Source: Brevibacterium sp. XM4083
GTDB taxonomy: Bacteria; Actinomycetota; Actinomycetes; Actinomycetales; Brevibacteriaceae
Length of the DNA: 64,000 nucleotides
NCBI RefSeq assembly: GCF_006489205.2
Contig: NZ_VFYR02000004.1
Span: forward strand, 310,001 to 374,000
Direction: 5' to 3'
Shown here: positions 8,088-16,650 of the stretch, piece after piece
Layout: the number at the start of each line of letters is the position of its first letter
How positions within the stretch are numbered: the stretch's first letter is position 1
Position numbers and translations under genes: made by a program
Notes under the pieces: model-generated
Databases searched by the model: none
Told to the model about the DNA's origin: nothing
Seen by the model: only the letters and a program-made list of their open reading frames with translations

Positions 8088-9235
8088 TGACTGCGCTCGC
8101 GGATCCTCCGCCGCCCGACTATGTCAGCGCCCGGCTCATTCTCAGGCGGTTCGATGACCGTGATGCGCCGTTCGTCCACGAGCTCCACGCGAATCCGGAT
8201 CTCCTCCGCTTCATCCCGACGGCGGCGATGCCCCGGGTCGAGGACGCCGCCGCGTGGATCACCACGGTCAGCGAGTCGGCGTCACCGGGACGAGGCTGGT
8301 GGTGCGTGACCCTCCACGACGGCACCCCGGTCGGCGCTGCGGTCCTCAAACCGATCCGCTACAGCGCCGGAGAGTCCGGTGACGACGTGGAGATCGGCTG
8401 GCGGTCCCATACCGCGCATGCGGGCAGAGGTTATGCCGCCGAGGCGGGGGCGCTGCTGCTCGCTGCCGGTTTCGCCGACGGACTCGACCGGATCATCGCC
8501 GTCGTCCGACCGGACAACCCCGCCTCACAAGCGGTGGCCCGGCGCATCGGGATGGCTCCGCTCGGTGCCACCTCGAGGTACTACGACACGACGATCGATC
8601 TCTTCGAGGCGACCTCTGCCGATGCGCACTCACGGCAGGTCGCATGGAGAGGTCTCGATGATCCTGATCGTCGCGACAGCGCCGAGGTTCTCCTCGCTGA
8701 CGGTCTCTACGGTGTCGGGCGACAGGTCACCGGCGACTATACGGCGGCGTGGACGGTCGATGCCCGTGACGGGTGGATCACGAGGACCGTCGCGGTCGCC
8801 GTGCAGGGCCGCGGCTGGGCGCGCACACTCACGCTTACGAGGGATCAAGACACGGGTCGCTGGTCGAGTGAGACCACGCAGTCGGGGACACCGCCCGTTC
8901 CGCTGCCGAGCCCGGGCATTGTCGACGCCGATGCCCTCGACGGTGCGCTCGACTGCGATCTCGGGCTGTGTCCGCTGACGAACACGATGCCGATCCGCCG
9001 CCTCGCTCTGCAGACCGACACGACGGCCGAGCATTCGCTGACGATGGCGTGGATCGACATGCCCTCCCTCAATGTCATCGCCGGCCCGCAGATCTACGCG
9101 GGCATCGATGCCGACCACGTCCGGTACACGAGCGGGACGCGGGATTTTACGGCGGACCTCACGATCGACAAGGACGGACTCGTCCGCACCTACCCGCAGC
9201 TCGCCGCGCGCACGGCTCTCGACCGTCCGGTCTGA
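8087..9235 (+). CDS. GNAT N-acetyltransferase fused to a putative glycolipid-binding (PF06475-type) domain
   Basis: Two-domain protein (382 aa). Residues ~8-180 are a GNAT acetyltransferase of the RimJ/RimL kind (L-I-L-R-R-F, acetyl-CoA loop H-A-G-R-G-Y-A-A-E-A, then P-D-N-P-A-S-Q-A-V-A-R-R-I-G-M). Residues ~188-378 look like the putative glycolipid-binding family (C-D-L-G-L-C-P-L-T-N-T-M-P-I-R-R-L near the middle, Y-P-Q-L-A-A-R at the end), usually a stand-alone protein. The frame is continuous with no stop between the halves. The function of the fusion is unknown, and the second domain's name rests on pattern memory, not a search. Confidence 0.85.
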   Translation: MTALADPPPPDYVSARLILRRFDDRDAPFVHELHANPDLLRFIPTAAMPRVEDAAAWITTVSESASPGRGWWCVTLHDGTPVGAAVLKPIRYSAGESGDDVEIGWRSHTAHAGRGYAAEAGALLLAAGFADGLDRIIAVVRPDNPASQAVARRIGMAPLGATSRYYDTTIDLFEATSADAHSRQVAWRGLDDPDRRDSAEVLLADGLYGVGRQVTGDYTAAWTVDARDGWITRTVAVAVQGRGWARTLTLTRDQDTGRWSSETTQSGTPPVPLPSPGIVDADALDGALDCDLGLCPLTNTMPIRRLALQTDTTAEHSLTMAWIDMPSLNVIAGPQIYAGIDADHVRYTSGTRDFTADLTIDKDGLVRTYPQLAARTALDRPV

Positions 9236-9252
9236 CTTTGGGGTCGAACACG

Positions 9253-9290
9253 CCGGAGGCCCGGACGAATCGCGTCGTCCGGGCCTCCGG
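9253..9290. terminator. bidirectional terminator hairpin
   Basis: Perfect 16-bp stem (CCGGAGGCCCGGACGA and its complement) with a 6-nt loop, between the convergent GNAT-fusion and fadB-like genes. There is no T-run on either side, as is common in high-GC actinobacteria. Confidence 0.8.
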
Positions 9291-9333
9291 TCTGTGAGCG
9301 CTGTCTGCAGCTCACCCAGCGGCTGACGTCACC

Positions 9334-11496
9334 TCACTCGTAGGTCTCCCCCGACGCCGCGCGGGCGATGAGCGACTCCGGCGGGGTGAACCGCTCACCG
9401 TAGGTCGCGGCGAGTTCCTTCGCCCGCTCGACGAAGCCGGGCAGTCCGCCCTCGTACTGGTTGACGTACTGGAGGACGCCGCCGGTCCAGGCGGGGAAGC
9501 CGATGCCGTAGATCGACCCGATGTTGGCATCGGGCACCGAGGTGAGCACGCCCTCGTCGAGGCACTTGATCGTCTCGATCGCCTCGGCGAAGAGCATCCG
9601 CTCCTGCAGATCGGAAAACGGCTCCTCCCTCGATCCGGAGTCGAAGTGCTCGCGCACGCCGGGCCACAGGTGGGTGCGCTTGCCGGTCTCGTCGTACTCG
9701 TAGAATCCGGCACCGTCCTTGCGTCCGGTGCGTCCCTTCTCGACCATCCAGTCGATGACCGCCTCGGAGGGGTGTTCCTCCCACGTGCCGCCGCCGGCCT
9801 CGACCGCGGCCCGGGTCTCCTGGCGGATCTTCTGCGACAGGGTGAGGGTGAGCTCGTCGAGGAGCTGGAGCGCACCGGTCGGGTAGCCGGCCTGGAGGGC
9901 CGCCTGTTCGACGCTGGAGGGTTCGACGCCCTCGCCCACGGCGGCGACCGCCTCGGCGATGAACGTCCCGATGACCCGCGAGGTGAAGAATCCGCGGGAG
10001 TCGGTGACGACGATCGGGGTCTTCCGGATCTGCTGGACGAAGTCGAAGGTCCGGGCCAGCGTCTCATCCGAGGTGTTCTCCCCGGTGATGATCTCCACGA
10101 GCGGCATCTTGTCCGCGGGTGAGAAGAAGTGGACGCCGATGAAGTCGGCCTCCCGCTCGACCCCGGTTGCGAGTTCCGTGATCGGCAGGGTCGAGGTGTT
10201 CGAGCCGAGGACCGCGTCGGGAGCGACGATGTTCTCGATCTCCCCGAAGACCTGCTGCTTGACGGGCACGGACTCGAAGACGGCTTCGATGACGAAGTCG
10301 ACGCCGGCGAAGTCCTCGACCGAGGCCGAGGGGTGGATGCGGGCGAGCACCGCCTCGGACTTCTCCGGGGTCGTCTTGCCCTTGGCCAGCGCCGCCTCCT
10401 CGCGCTTGACGGCATAGGCCTTGCCCTTCTCCGCGGCGGCGAGTTCGACGTCCTTGAGGACGACCTCGATGCCGGCGCGCGCGGCGGTGTAGGCGATCGC
10501 GGCCCCCATCATCCCGGCGCCGAGGACGCCGAGCTTCTTCACCTGGCGGGGTTCGATGCCGTCAGGTCGGGAGCCGCCGGAGTTGATGTGGCCGAGGTCG
10601 AAGAAGAACGCCTTGATCATGTTCTTCGCCACCGCAGTGTGGGTGAGGCTGACGAAGTAGCGGGTCTCAACGGTGAGCGCGGTGTCGATGTCGACGAGCG
10701 CACCTTCGACGGCCGCGGCCATGGCCGCGCGCGGGGCGGGCATCGGGGCCCCCTTGAGCTGGCGGCGCAGGGTCGACGGCAGTGCCGGCAGCAGCATCGC
10801 GACCGACGGTGAGGTCGGGGCGCCGCCGGGGATCTTGAAGCCCTTGACGTCCCACGGCTGCACCGCCTCGGGGTTGGCCTTGATCCAGGCCTTCGCGCGA
10901 TCCTCGAGGTCCGCGGCGGGCGCGAGCTCATCGATGAGACCGAGCTGCTGGGCGTCAGCGGCGGTGAACTTCGTGCCCGGCAGGATGACCTTCTGCAGGG
11001 CGTTCTGCAGGCCGATCATCCGCACGACGCGCGAGACTCCGCCGCCACCGGGCAGCAGCCCGAGGGTGACCTCGGGCAGTCCGAAGCGCGCGGACTTCAC
11101 GTCGTCGGCGGCGATCCGATGGTGGGCGGCGAGCGCGATCTCGAGGCCGCCGCCGAGTGCCGCGCCATTCATCGCGGCGACGACGGGCTTGCCGAGCTTC
11201 TCGAGACGACGCAGGAGCGACTTGATGTGCTCGACCTGCGCGGTCTCCGCCTCGGCGTTCTCCGGATCGGCCCGGCGCAGTCGGTCGAGGTCACCGCCGG
11301 CGAAGAACGTCTTCTTCGCCGAGGTGATGACGACGCCGGTGATGTCGTCGACGTTGGCTTCCAACCAGTCGACGGTCTCCTCGAGGGCGGCTCCGAAGTG
11401 GTCGTTCATCGTGTTGACCGAGGAATCGGGGTCGTCGAGGACGACGGTGACGATGCCGTCGGCGTCGGTGGTGCGGGAGTAGTGAGCGTTCGTCAT
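9334..11496 (-). CDS. fadB: fatty-acid oxidation multifunctional protein (enoyl-CoA hydratase / 3-hydroxyacyl-CoA dehydrogenase)
   Basis: Bifunctional beta-oxidation alpha subunit (720 aa from ATG 11496). The N-terminal crotonase domain (N-G-A-A-L-G-G-G-L-E-I-A-L-A near residue 115) hydrates enoyl-CoA. The NAD-binding motif G-A-G-M-M-G-A-A-I-A near residue 330 and H-F-F-S-P-A-D-K-M-P-L-V-E-I near 445 belong to the dehydrogenase, followed by two C-terminal helical domains. The ATG follows the thiolase stop by one base (TGACATG) behind GAAAGGG, so translation is coupled. An upstream in-frame start at 11538 is less likely. It works with the adjacent thiolase. Confidence 0.95.
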   Translation of the reverse strand: MTNAHYSRTTDADGIVTVVLDDPDSSVNTMNDHFGAALEETVDWLEANVDDITGVVITSAKKTFFAGGDLDRLRRADPENAEAETAQVEHIKSLLRRLEKLGKPVVAAMNGAALGGGLEIALAAHHRIAADDVKSARFGLPEVTLGLLPGGGGVSRVVRMIGLQNALQKVILPGTKFTAADAQQLGLIDELAPAADLEDRAKAWIKANPEAVQPWDVKGFKIPGGAPTSPSVAMLLPALPSTLRRQLKGAPMPAPRAAMAAAVEGALVDIDTALTVETRYFVSLTHTAVAKNMIKAFFFDLGHINSGGSRPDGIEPRQVKKLGVLGAGMMGAAIAYTAARAGIEVVLKDVELAAAEKGKAYAVKREEAALAKGKTTPEKSEAVLARIHPSASVEDFAGVDFVIEAVFESVPVKQQVFGEIENIVAPDAVLGSNTSTLPITELATGVEREADFIGVHFFSPADKMPLVEIITGENTSDETLARTFDFVQQIRKTPIVVTDSRGFFTSRVIGTFIAEAVAAVGEGVEPSSVEQAALQAGYPTGALQLLDELTLTLSQKIRQETRAAVEAGGGTWEEHPSEAVIDWMVEKGRTGRKDGAGFYEYDETGKRTHLWPGVREHFDSGSREEPFSDLQERMLFAEAIETIKCLDEGVLTSVPDANIGSIYGIGFPAWTGGVLQYVNQYEGGLPGFVERAKELAATYGERFTPPESLIARAASGETYE

Positions 11497-11497
11497 G

Positions 11498-12706
11498 TCA
11501 GACCCTTTCGATGATCGTCGCGATGCCCATGCCTGCACCGATGCACAAAGTGATGAGGCCGCGATTGAGGTCGCGGCGTTCGAGCTCGTCGAGGACGGTG
11601 CCGAGGATCATCGCCCCGGTCGCACCGAGCGGGTGGCCCATGGCGATCGCCCCGCCGTTGACGTTGACCTTCTCGTGCGGGATGTCGAGGTCCTTCATCC
11701 ACTTGAGGACGACGGCGGCGAAGGCCTCGTTGAGTTCGAAGAGGTCGATGTCATCGACGGTGAGTCCGGCCTTGTCGAGGACCTTCTGCGTGGCCGGGGT
11801 GGGGCCGGTGAGCATGATCGTCGGTTCGGAGCCGACGACGGCGGTCGCGACGATGCGGGCGCGCGGCTTCATCCCCATCGTCTTTCCGACCTCCTCGTCG
11901 CCGATGACGACGAGCGCGGCACCGTCGACGATGCCCGAGGAGTTCGCGGCGGTATGGACGTGGTCGATCTCCTCGACCCAGTGGTACTTCTGCAGGGCGA
12001 CGTCGTCGAAGCCGGTCTGCTCGGCGAGCTTCGCGAACGCCGGGGGCAGCTGGGACAGCGAGTCGACGGTCGAGCCGGGACGCATGTGCTCGTCGCGGTC
12101 GAGGATCGTCACGCCGTTGAGGTCCTTGACGGGCACGACGGAACCGTCGAAGCGGCCGTCCTCCCACGCCTCGGCGGCGCGGCGCTGGGATTCGGCGGCA
12201 TAGGCGTCGAGGTCGTCGCGGGTGAAGCCCTCGGTCGTCGCGATGAGATCGGCGCCGATGCCCTGCGGCACGAAGTAGGTGTCGTAGTTCGTCGTCGGAT
12301 CCTGCGACCAGGCGCCGCCGTCGGAGCCGAGCGGAATCCGCGACATCGATTCGACGCCGCCGGCGAGCACGAGCGATTCGAAGCCGCTGCCGACCTTCTG
12401 GGCGGCGAGATTGACGGCTTCGAGTCCCGAGGCGCAGAACCGGTTGACCTGGACGCCGGCGACGGATTCGTCGAGCCCGGCGACGAGCGCCGCGGTGCGG
12501 GCGATGTCCGAGCCCTGTTCGCCGACCGGGGAGACGACGCCCAAGACGATGTCGTCGATCGCCGCATCGTCGAGGTCGGGGTTGCGCTCGCGCAGGGCGT
12601 CGATGAGTCCGACGACGAGGTCGATGGGTTTGGTGCCGTGCAGCGCTCCGCCGCGGTTCTTCCCGCGCGGCGTGCGCACTGCGTCGTAGATGAACGCTTC
12701 GCTCAT
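11498..12706 (-). CDS. fadA: acetyl-CoA C-acyltransferase (thiolase)
   Basis: Thiolase (402 aa), which releases acetyl-CoA in the last step of beta-oxidation. The acyl-accepting Cys is residue 91 (N-R-F-C-A-S-G-L). [15 protein letters not shown] holds the catalytic His, and the C-terminal C-I-G-A-G-M-G holds the second Cys. It is the first gene of a two-gene row with the fadB-like gene. About 180 bp upstream is a perfect GlxR-type site overlapping a possible -35 (TTGACC, 17-nt spacer, TTCAAT), which suggests carbon-dependent control. Confidence 0.95.
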   Translation of the reverse strand: MSEAFIYDAVRTPRGKNRGGALHGTKPIDLVVGLIDALRERNPDLDDAAIDDIVLGVVSPVGEQGSDIARTAALVAGLDESVAGVQVNRFCASGLEAVNLAAQKVGSGFESLVLAGGVESMSRIPLGSDGGAWSQDPTTNYDTYFVPQGIGADLIATTEGFTRDDLDAYAAESQRRAAEAWEDGRFDGSVVPVKDLNGVTILDRDEHMRPGSTVDSLSQLPPAFAKLAEQTGFDDVALQKYHWVEEIDHVHTAANSSGIVDGAALVVIGDEEVGKTMGMKPRARIVATAVVGSEPTIMLTGPTPATQKVLDKAGLTVDDIDLFELNEAFAAVVLKWMKDLDIPHEKVNVNGGAIAMGHPLGATGAMILGTVLDELERRDLNRGLITLCIGAGMGIATIIERV

Positions 12707-13068
12707 GTGGTCCTCACAGTCTTGAGGGCGCGCAGTCCGACCGTGTGATCGCCCGCGCGGATCCCTGCAAATGATGGTGAATCGGGGTGTCGGGCGGCAT
12801 GCGCCGTCCGACGGCGCTCACGCTCGATCGAAGCTGATCGATCGTTCACTAATACTCACGGTCACCATTGAACACCGCATCGCTGTGATGGTCAACACAC
12901 CGGACCACCCCCTCGCCGAGGCGGTCGTCGGGCACCCGCGACACTGTGACGAAGGTCTCATCGCAGGCCCGCCTCCGGACTCGTCGGACAACAGCCGCAG
13001 TGCTTATGATGAGGCGACGCCCATTTCCGGGCGGTCGCCTCACCCCTCATTGATCCTTCAGGAGAATC
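12707..13068. other. 362-bp divergent intergenic region
   Basis: It separates the thiolase gene (leftward) from a small secreted-protein gene (rightward). It holds one perfect and one near-perfect GlxR-type site, a CCGAGGCGG nonamer (12916-12924) and a possible leftward promoter. I see no convincing small gene or RNA. Confidence 0.6.
12884..12899. promoter_or_regulatory. GlxR/CRP-type binding site upstream of fadA
   Basis: TGTG-ATGGTCAA-CACA matches the actinobacterial GlxR half-sites exactly. On the minus strand it overlaps TTGACC, a possible -35 for the thiolase gene, which would fit repression. A second, weaker copy (TGTGA-N6-TCTCA) is at 12945-12960. Confidence 0.6.
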
Positions 13069-13461
13069 ATGTCCGTGATCACCCCTGCCCGCCTGCGCCC
13101 GGGCCTCGCTCTCGTTCTCGCTGCCGGACTCCTCGCCGGCCCGATCGCCCTCGACGCGACCCCCGCCGAGGCGGCGACGAAGTCGTGCAAGGTCTCCATG
13201 TCGAATTCGAAGCCGAAGCAGTACTCGTGGACGACGGTCAAGGTCTCGAAGGTCGGGGCGAAGGCGAAGGTGACGACGACCGCGCACTACAAGACGACGA
13301 AGACGAAGAAGAACGCGACCGCGTCGACGAAGGGCGCGGCGAACCTCGACTACTACATCTCGGGCGCCACCCCGGGCAAGAAGGTCAAGGTCACCGTCAC
13401 CGCGAAGAAGGGCAAGACGTCGTGGTCGTGCTCGACGTCGTTCACCCCGAAGAAGAAGTAG
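13069..13461 (+). CDS. small secreted lysine-rich protein
   Basis: Unrecognised 130-residue protein. It has a Sec signal peptide (R-x-R, hydrophobic core 12-27, cleavage probably after A-E-A-A near residue 36). The mature part is strongly basic (many Lys/Thr/Ser) with only two cysteines (K-S-C-K near the start, W-S-C-S near the end), which could form one disulfide around a beta-rich domain. The ribosome site AGGAGAATC precedes the ATG. It is convergent, with a 9-bp gap, to the next gene. Function unknown; a cell-surface or polyanion-binding role is only a guess. Confidence 0.8.
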   Translation: MSVITPARLRPGLALVLAAGLLAGPIALDATPAEAATKSCKVSMSNSKPKQYSWTTVKVSKVGAKAKVTTTAHYKTTKTKKNATASTKGAANLDYYISGATPGKKVKVTVTAKKGKTSWSCSTSFTPKKK

Positions 13462-13470
13462 CCCCGCTCC

Positions 13471-14334
13471 TCAGTGTTTCGGCCTGTGCCGCCCGGTCCC
13501 GTCGGTCCTCTCCGGATCGGCGGGACTCTGCGTTTCCGGGGTCGGCTCCGCTGCTCGCGGGGCCTGTTCCGCGGAGCCCGGTTCCTCGGTGCGTTCGGTG
13601 ACCGCGGTGCTCTCCCCCACCTCGGTGCCGGAGGGGTCCTCCGTGACGGTCAGTCGCTCGACCTGCACGACTCGACTCTCACCGGGCTCTTCGGTCGGAT
13701 CGTCCGCCTCGGCGCCGGAGGACGCGGACTTCTCGGAGGACTCGGACACCGCCGCCGTCGCACTGTCGCCGTCGGTGGAGAACGGGGCGTCGAGGCGGAT
13801 CTTCGCGATCGCCACGGCGACCCAGATCGACAGGAGCACCGGGAGGAGGATCGCGATGAGGGCCGAGGGGTCGAGGATCGAGGAGAGGTAGGAGTTGAGC
13901 TCCTGCGTGAGATCGCGTTCGTTGACGACGCGGCCGAGCCCGTTGAGCTGGTCGAAGATCACCTGGTAGACGGTGACGTAGATGAGGAACCACTGGATGT
14001 AGTACTCGGTGATCGTGAGGATCTCCAGGCCGACGCCGGCGCGCTTGAAGATCGGCTGGACGATGAGGAACATGATGATCCCCGACGCCAGAGCCACGGA
14101 GATGACGCCGAGGAAGAGTCCGGGGCCGATATTGATGAGTGCGACGCCGACGATGTAGAGGCCGAGCATGACGATGAGGACGACCATCCCGACGACGGTC
14201 ATCGCCAGGCCCAGGCCGATGGCACCGAGGAACCCGCCGATCCGCTTCCAGTCGCGGTTGCCCGGCGGGGTCGTGAGGATGCCCATGATGATGAACAGTC
14301 CGCACAGGACGACGAGGTGGACCAGCAGCGACAT
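13471..14334 (-). CDS. multi-pass membrane protein with acidic cytoplasmic tail
   Basis: Unrecognised membrane protein (287 aa from ATG 14334, GGAG 7 nt upstream). About five or six hydrophobic segments fill residues 1-190 (including 1-20, 35-60, 65-95, 105-125, 150-180). They are followed by a ~95-residue disordered tail rich in Ser, Glu, Pro and Thr that ends in basic residues. An upstream in-frame start would add 38 unlikely residues. No family motif is recognised. Confidence 0.8.
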   Translation of the reverse strand: MSLLVHLVVLCGLFIIMGILTTPPGNRDWKRIGGFLGAIGLGLAMTVVGMVVLIVMLGLYIVGVALINIGPGLFLGVISVALASGIIMFLIVQPIFKRAGVGLEILTITEYYIQWFLIYVTVYQVIFDQLNGLGRVVNERDLTQELNSYLSSILDPSALIAILLPVLLSIWVAVAIAKIRLDAPFSTDGDSATAAVSESSEKSASSGAEADDPTEEPGESRVVQVERLTVTEDPSGTEVGESTAVTERTEEPGSAEQAPRAAEPTPETQSPADPERTDGTGRHRPKH

Positions 14335-14489
14335 GTCATTCTCCGTTCGCCTCGACCGGAGCCGATGATGCCCAGGCCGCTTGCCCTCAAGGGTACACAG
14401 CCTCAGAGTCCATAAGACCGACACAGGCCCGGTGACCACGGAGAACACCGCAATCCGCCCATGCCTCTCGACTCAGCGTCAATATTTTC

Positions 14490-14525
14490 TTGACACGCGA
14501 TGAAGTGTCAACCTAGCCTTGACAC
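14490..14525 (+). promoter_or_regulatory. leaderless promoter with TTGACAC operator repeats
   Basis: A -35 TTGACA (14490-14495), 18-nt spacer and -10 TAGCCT (14514-14519) would start RNA at the ATG at 14526. TTGACAC-N8-GTGTCAA (14490-14511) is a perfect inverted repeat over the -35, and a third TTGACAC (14519-14525) abuts the start codon. This is a likely repressor site; the helix-turn-helix at the end of the encoded protein is one candidate binder. Confidence 0.65.
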
Positions 14526-15830
14526 ATGACTTCTTTCACTTTCTACGGAATCACCGAAGACCGCCCCTCGACCCGCTGGCAGGCACTGTTCGACACCGTG
14601 TGGCCGGCCTACCGCGCCTGGTACCTCAGTCAGGGCGACTGGGCCCGACCCGATCTGGCCACCGCGGAGGCCAAGCTGCGTGAGCACATGCCCGAGCTCG
14701 TGCCGACATGGGAGCGACTCGTCGAACTCACCGGCAACGATGAGACGGCCGCGCGGATGCTCACCCTGTGGAACCCGCCGCGCTTCCTGCCCGGCTGCTC
14801 CCAGGTCGCCATGTCCTCTCCCGAACCGGCGCTGCTGCGCAACTACGACTACGGCCTCGAACTCTTCGAACAGGTCCACGCCTCCACCCGGTACGGCACC
14901 CGACGGGTCATCGGCACCTCCGACTGCCTGTGGGGTCTGCTCGACGGGTTGAACGAGGACGGGCTGGCCGTCTCCCTCGCGTTCGGCGGACGCCCCGGCG
15001 ACGGGGACGGCTTCGCCGCACCGCTCGTCGTCCGCTTCCTCCTCGAGGTCGCCGGCGATGTGCCCGAGGCCCTGCGCCGACTCGAGACCGTTCCGGTGTC
15101 GATGTACTACAACCTCACGATGGTCGATGCGACGGGCAGGAGCGTCACCGCGTACGTCGGGCCGGGAATGGCCCCGGAGATCATCGAGGATCCGGTCGCG
15201 ACGAACCATCGGGGACGCCACCCGGACTACCCCGACCACGCTCGACGGTTCCGCAGCGTCGAGCGTCAGGAGCTTCTCACCGAGGCGCTCGAGGACGGAC
15301 GCGGAGTCGAGGCGATGGCCGAGGCGATGCTCGGGCCAGGGGTCTGGAGCGGGGACTACGACAACGCATTCGGCACCCTGTACACTGCCGTCTATCGGCC
15401 CCTGAGGGGCGAGGTCGAATACCGCTGGCACTCCCGCAGTTGGACCCGCAGCCTCAACTCTCCCGAGGAGATGATCGTTGTGACACTCGACGACGACAGC
15501 ACCGAACCGGTGGATCTCAGCGACTCCGGCACCGCGTCCTCCAACGCGGGGACTGCCGGCGGCGCCCGGTTCTCAGCGCCCGATCCGAATGTCGAGGCCG
15601 ACCCCGGGGTGGAAGCCGTCGCCGAGCTCATCGCCTCGGCGCGGCAGGCGATCAACGGTCTCGCCCACTCCCCCGATCCGGCGGCGTTCTCCGCCCTCAT
15701 CTCCCTGTCCTCCGAAGTCGGCGAGGCCCTCGGCACGAGCGCCCGCCTGCTCGCCGAACACAATTCGTGGGCCCGCGTCGCCGAACTCGCCGACGTCAGC
15801 CGTCAGGCCGCCTGGCAGCGCTGGCGCTGA
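14526..15830 (+). CDS. C45-type NTN hydrolase (acyl-CoA:6-APA acyltransferase-like) with C-terminal helix-turn-helix
   Basis: 434 residues. Residues ~1-320 resemble the peptidase C45 / penicillin acyltransferase family of N-terminal-nucleophile hydrolases, which self-cleave before a Cys. The probable nucleophile is Cys91 (P-G-C-S-Q-V-A-M), followed by L-L-R-N-Y-D-Y, a typical strand of the family, and G-L-L-D-G-L-N-E-D-G-L-A-V. After a Ser/Ala linker (~330-350) comes a helical module ending S-W-A-R-V-A-E-L-A-D-V-S-R-Q-A-A-W-Q-R-W, a clear helix-turn-helix. The fusion suggests a ligand-processing or ligand-sensing regulator that may act on its own TTGACAC promoter (inference). The substrate is unknown. 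Confidence 0.85.
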   Translation: MTSFTFYGITEDRPSTRWQALFDTVWPAYRAWYLSQGDWARPDLATAEAKLREHMPELVPTWERLVELTGNDETAARMLTLWNPPRFLPGCSQVAMSSPEPALLRNYDYGLELFEQVHASTRYGTRRVIGTSDCLWGLLDGLNEDGLAVSLAFGGRPGDGDGFAAPLVVRFLLEVAGDVPEALRRLETVPVSMYYNLTMVDATGRSVTAYVGPGMAPEIIEDPVATNHRGRHPDYPDHARRFRSVERQELLTEALEDGRGVEAMAEAMLGPGVWSGDYDNAFGTLYTAVYRPLRGEVEYRWHSRSWTRSLNSPEEMIVVTLDDDSTEPVDLSDSGTASSNAGTAGGARFSAPDPNVEADPGVEAVAELIASARQAINGLAHSPDPAAFSALISLSSEVGEALGTSARLLAEHNSWARVAELADVSRQAAWQRWR

Positions 15831-15924
15831 TCGCAGCCGACGCTGCCCCGGGGCCGTCCACCGCCGATGGTCCCCGGGGCTGTCCCCGCCAAGGCATCCG
15901 AGTCCGCACCCGTCAGGAGGCACC

Positions 15925-16416
15925 ATGAATGGCACCGAGGATCTCATCACCCGCGCCGAGGCGATCGCTCGGACGGCGCACACCGGCCAGGTCGACAAGG
16001 CGGGCCAGGACTACATCGACCATCCGCGGCGGGTGGCAGCCAATGCCGCCGCCATCGCTGAAGAGCAGGGTCTGGACTCCGCCGATGCCGAGTCCGCGAT
16101 CGCGGCGGCGTGGCTCCACGATGTCGTCGAGGACACCTCGGTGAGCGCGGATGATCTGCGTCGTGAGTTCCCCACCGAGGTGGTCGCCGCGGTTGATGCG
16201 GTGACGAAGCGCAGCGGTGAGGCCGTCGAGGACTACTTCGCCAGGGTCCGGTCCGACCGGCTGGCCGTCATCGTCAAGACCGCTGACCTCGCCGACAACA
16301 CCGACCCCGTCCGGCAGGCCGCGCTCGACGATGCGACGCGCGTGCGCCTGGCCGAGAAGTACCGCCGGGCGTATGAGCTGCTCGGTGTCGACCTGCTCGA
16401 GGCGGACGCCGACTGA
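15925..16416 (+). CDS. small HD-domain phosphohydrolase (SpoT/MESH1-like)
   Basis: Stand-alone HD hydrolase (163 aa) with the pattern of the (p)ppGpp hydrolase domain: A-H-T-G-Q near residue 20, Y-I-D-H-P-R-R-V-A, A-A-W-L-H-D-V-V-E-D-T near 70, then V-K-T-A-D-L-A-D-N. The last two blocks provide metal ligands. No synthetase, TGS or ACT domain is present, so it resembles small alarmone hydrolases. Other nucleotides are possible substrates. The ATG has an excellent ribosome site (AGGAGG, 5 nt). Confidence 0.85.
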   Translation: MNGTEDLITRAEAIARTAHTGQVDKAGQDYIDHPRRVAANAAAIAEEQGLDSADAESAIAAAWLHDVVEDTSVSADDLRREFPTEVVAAVDAVTKRSGEAVEDYFARVRSDRLAVIVKTADLADNTDPVRQAALDDATRVRLAEKYRRAYELLGVDLLEADAD

Positions 16417-16650
16417 GTCCCTGGCACCTGCCGGCGACGACCTGCGGCAGGCGGTGTTGTCGGGAACTGCGCTGAGGTACCCTCTCGTCGGCAATGGGGG
16501 CTGCGGAGTTCTGTGTTAGTGTTTCGCAGGCTTTCGGCTGGACTGCCCCGTCCGTGAGCCCGGCGCCTGCTGGGTGGTCCCTGCCGCCTCGGCGCTGTCA
16601 TCCCCATCCCCCGGCTCTCCTCGAGTCGACGACGAAGAGGACACAGTTCC

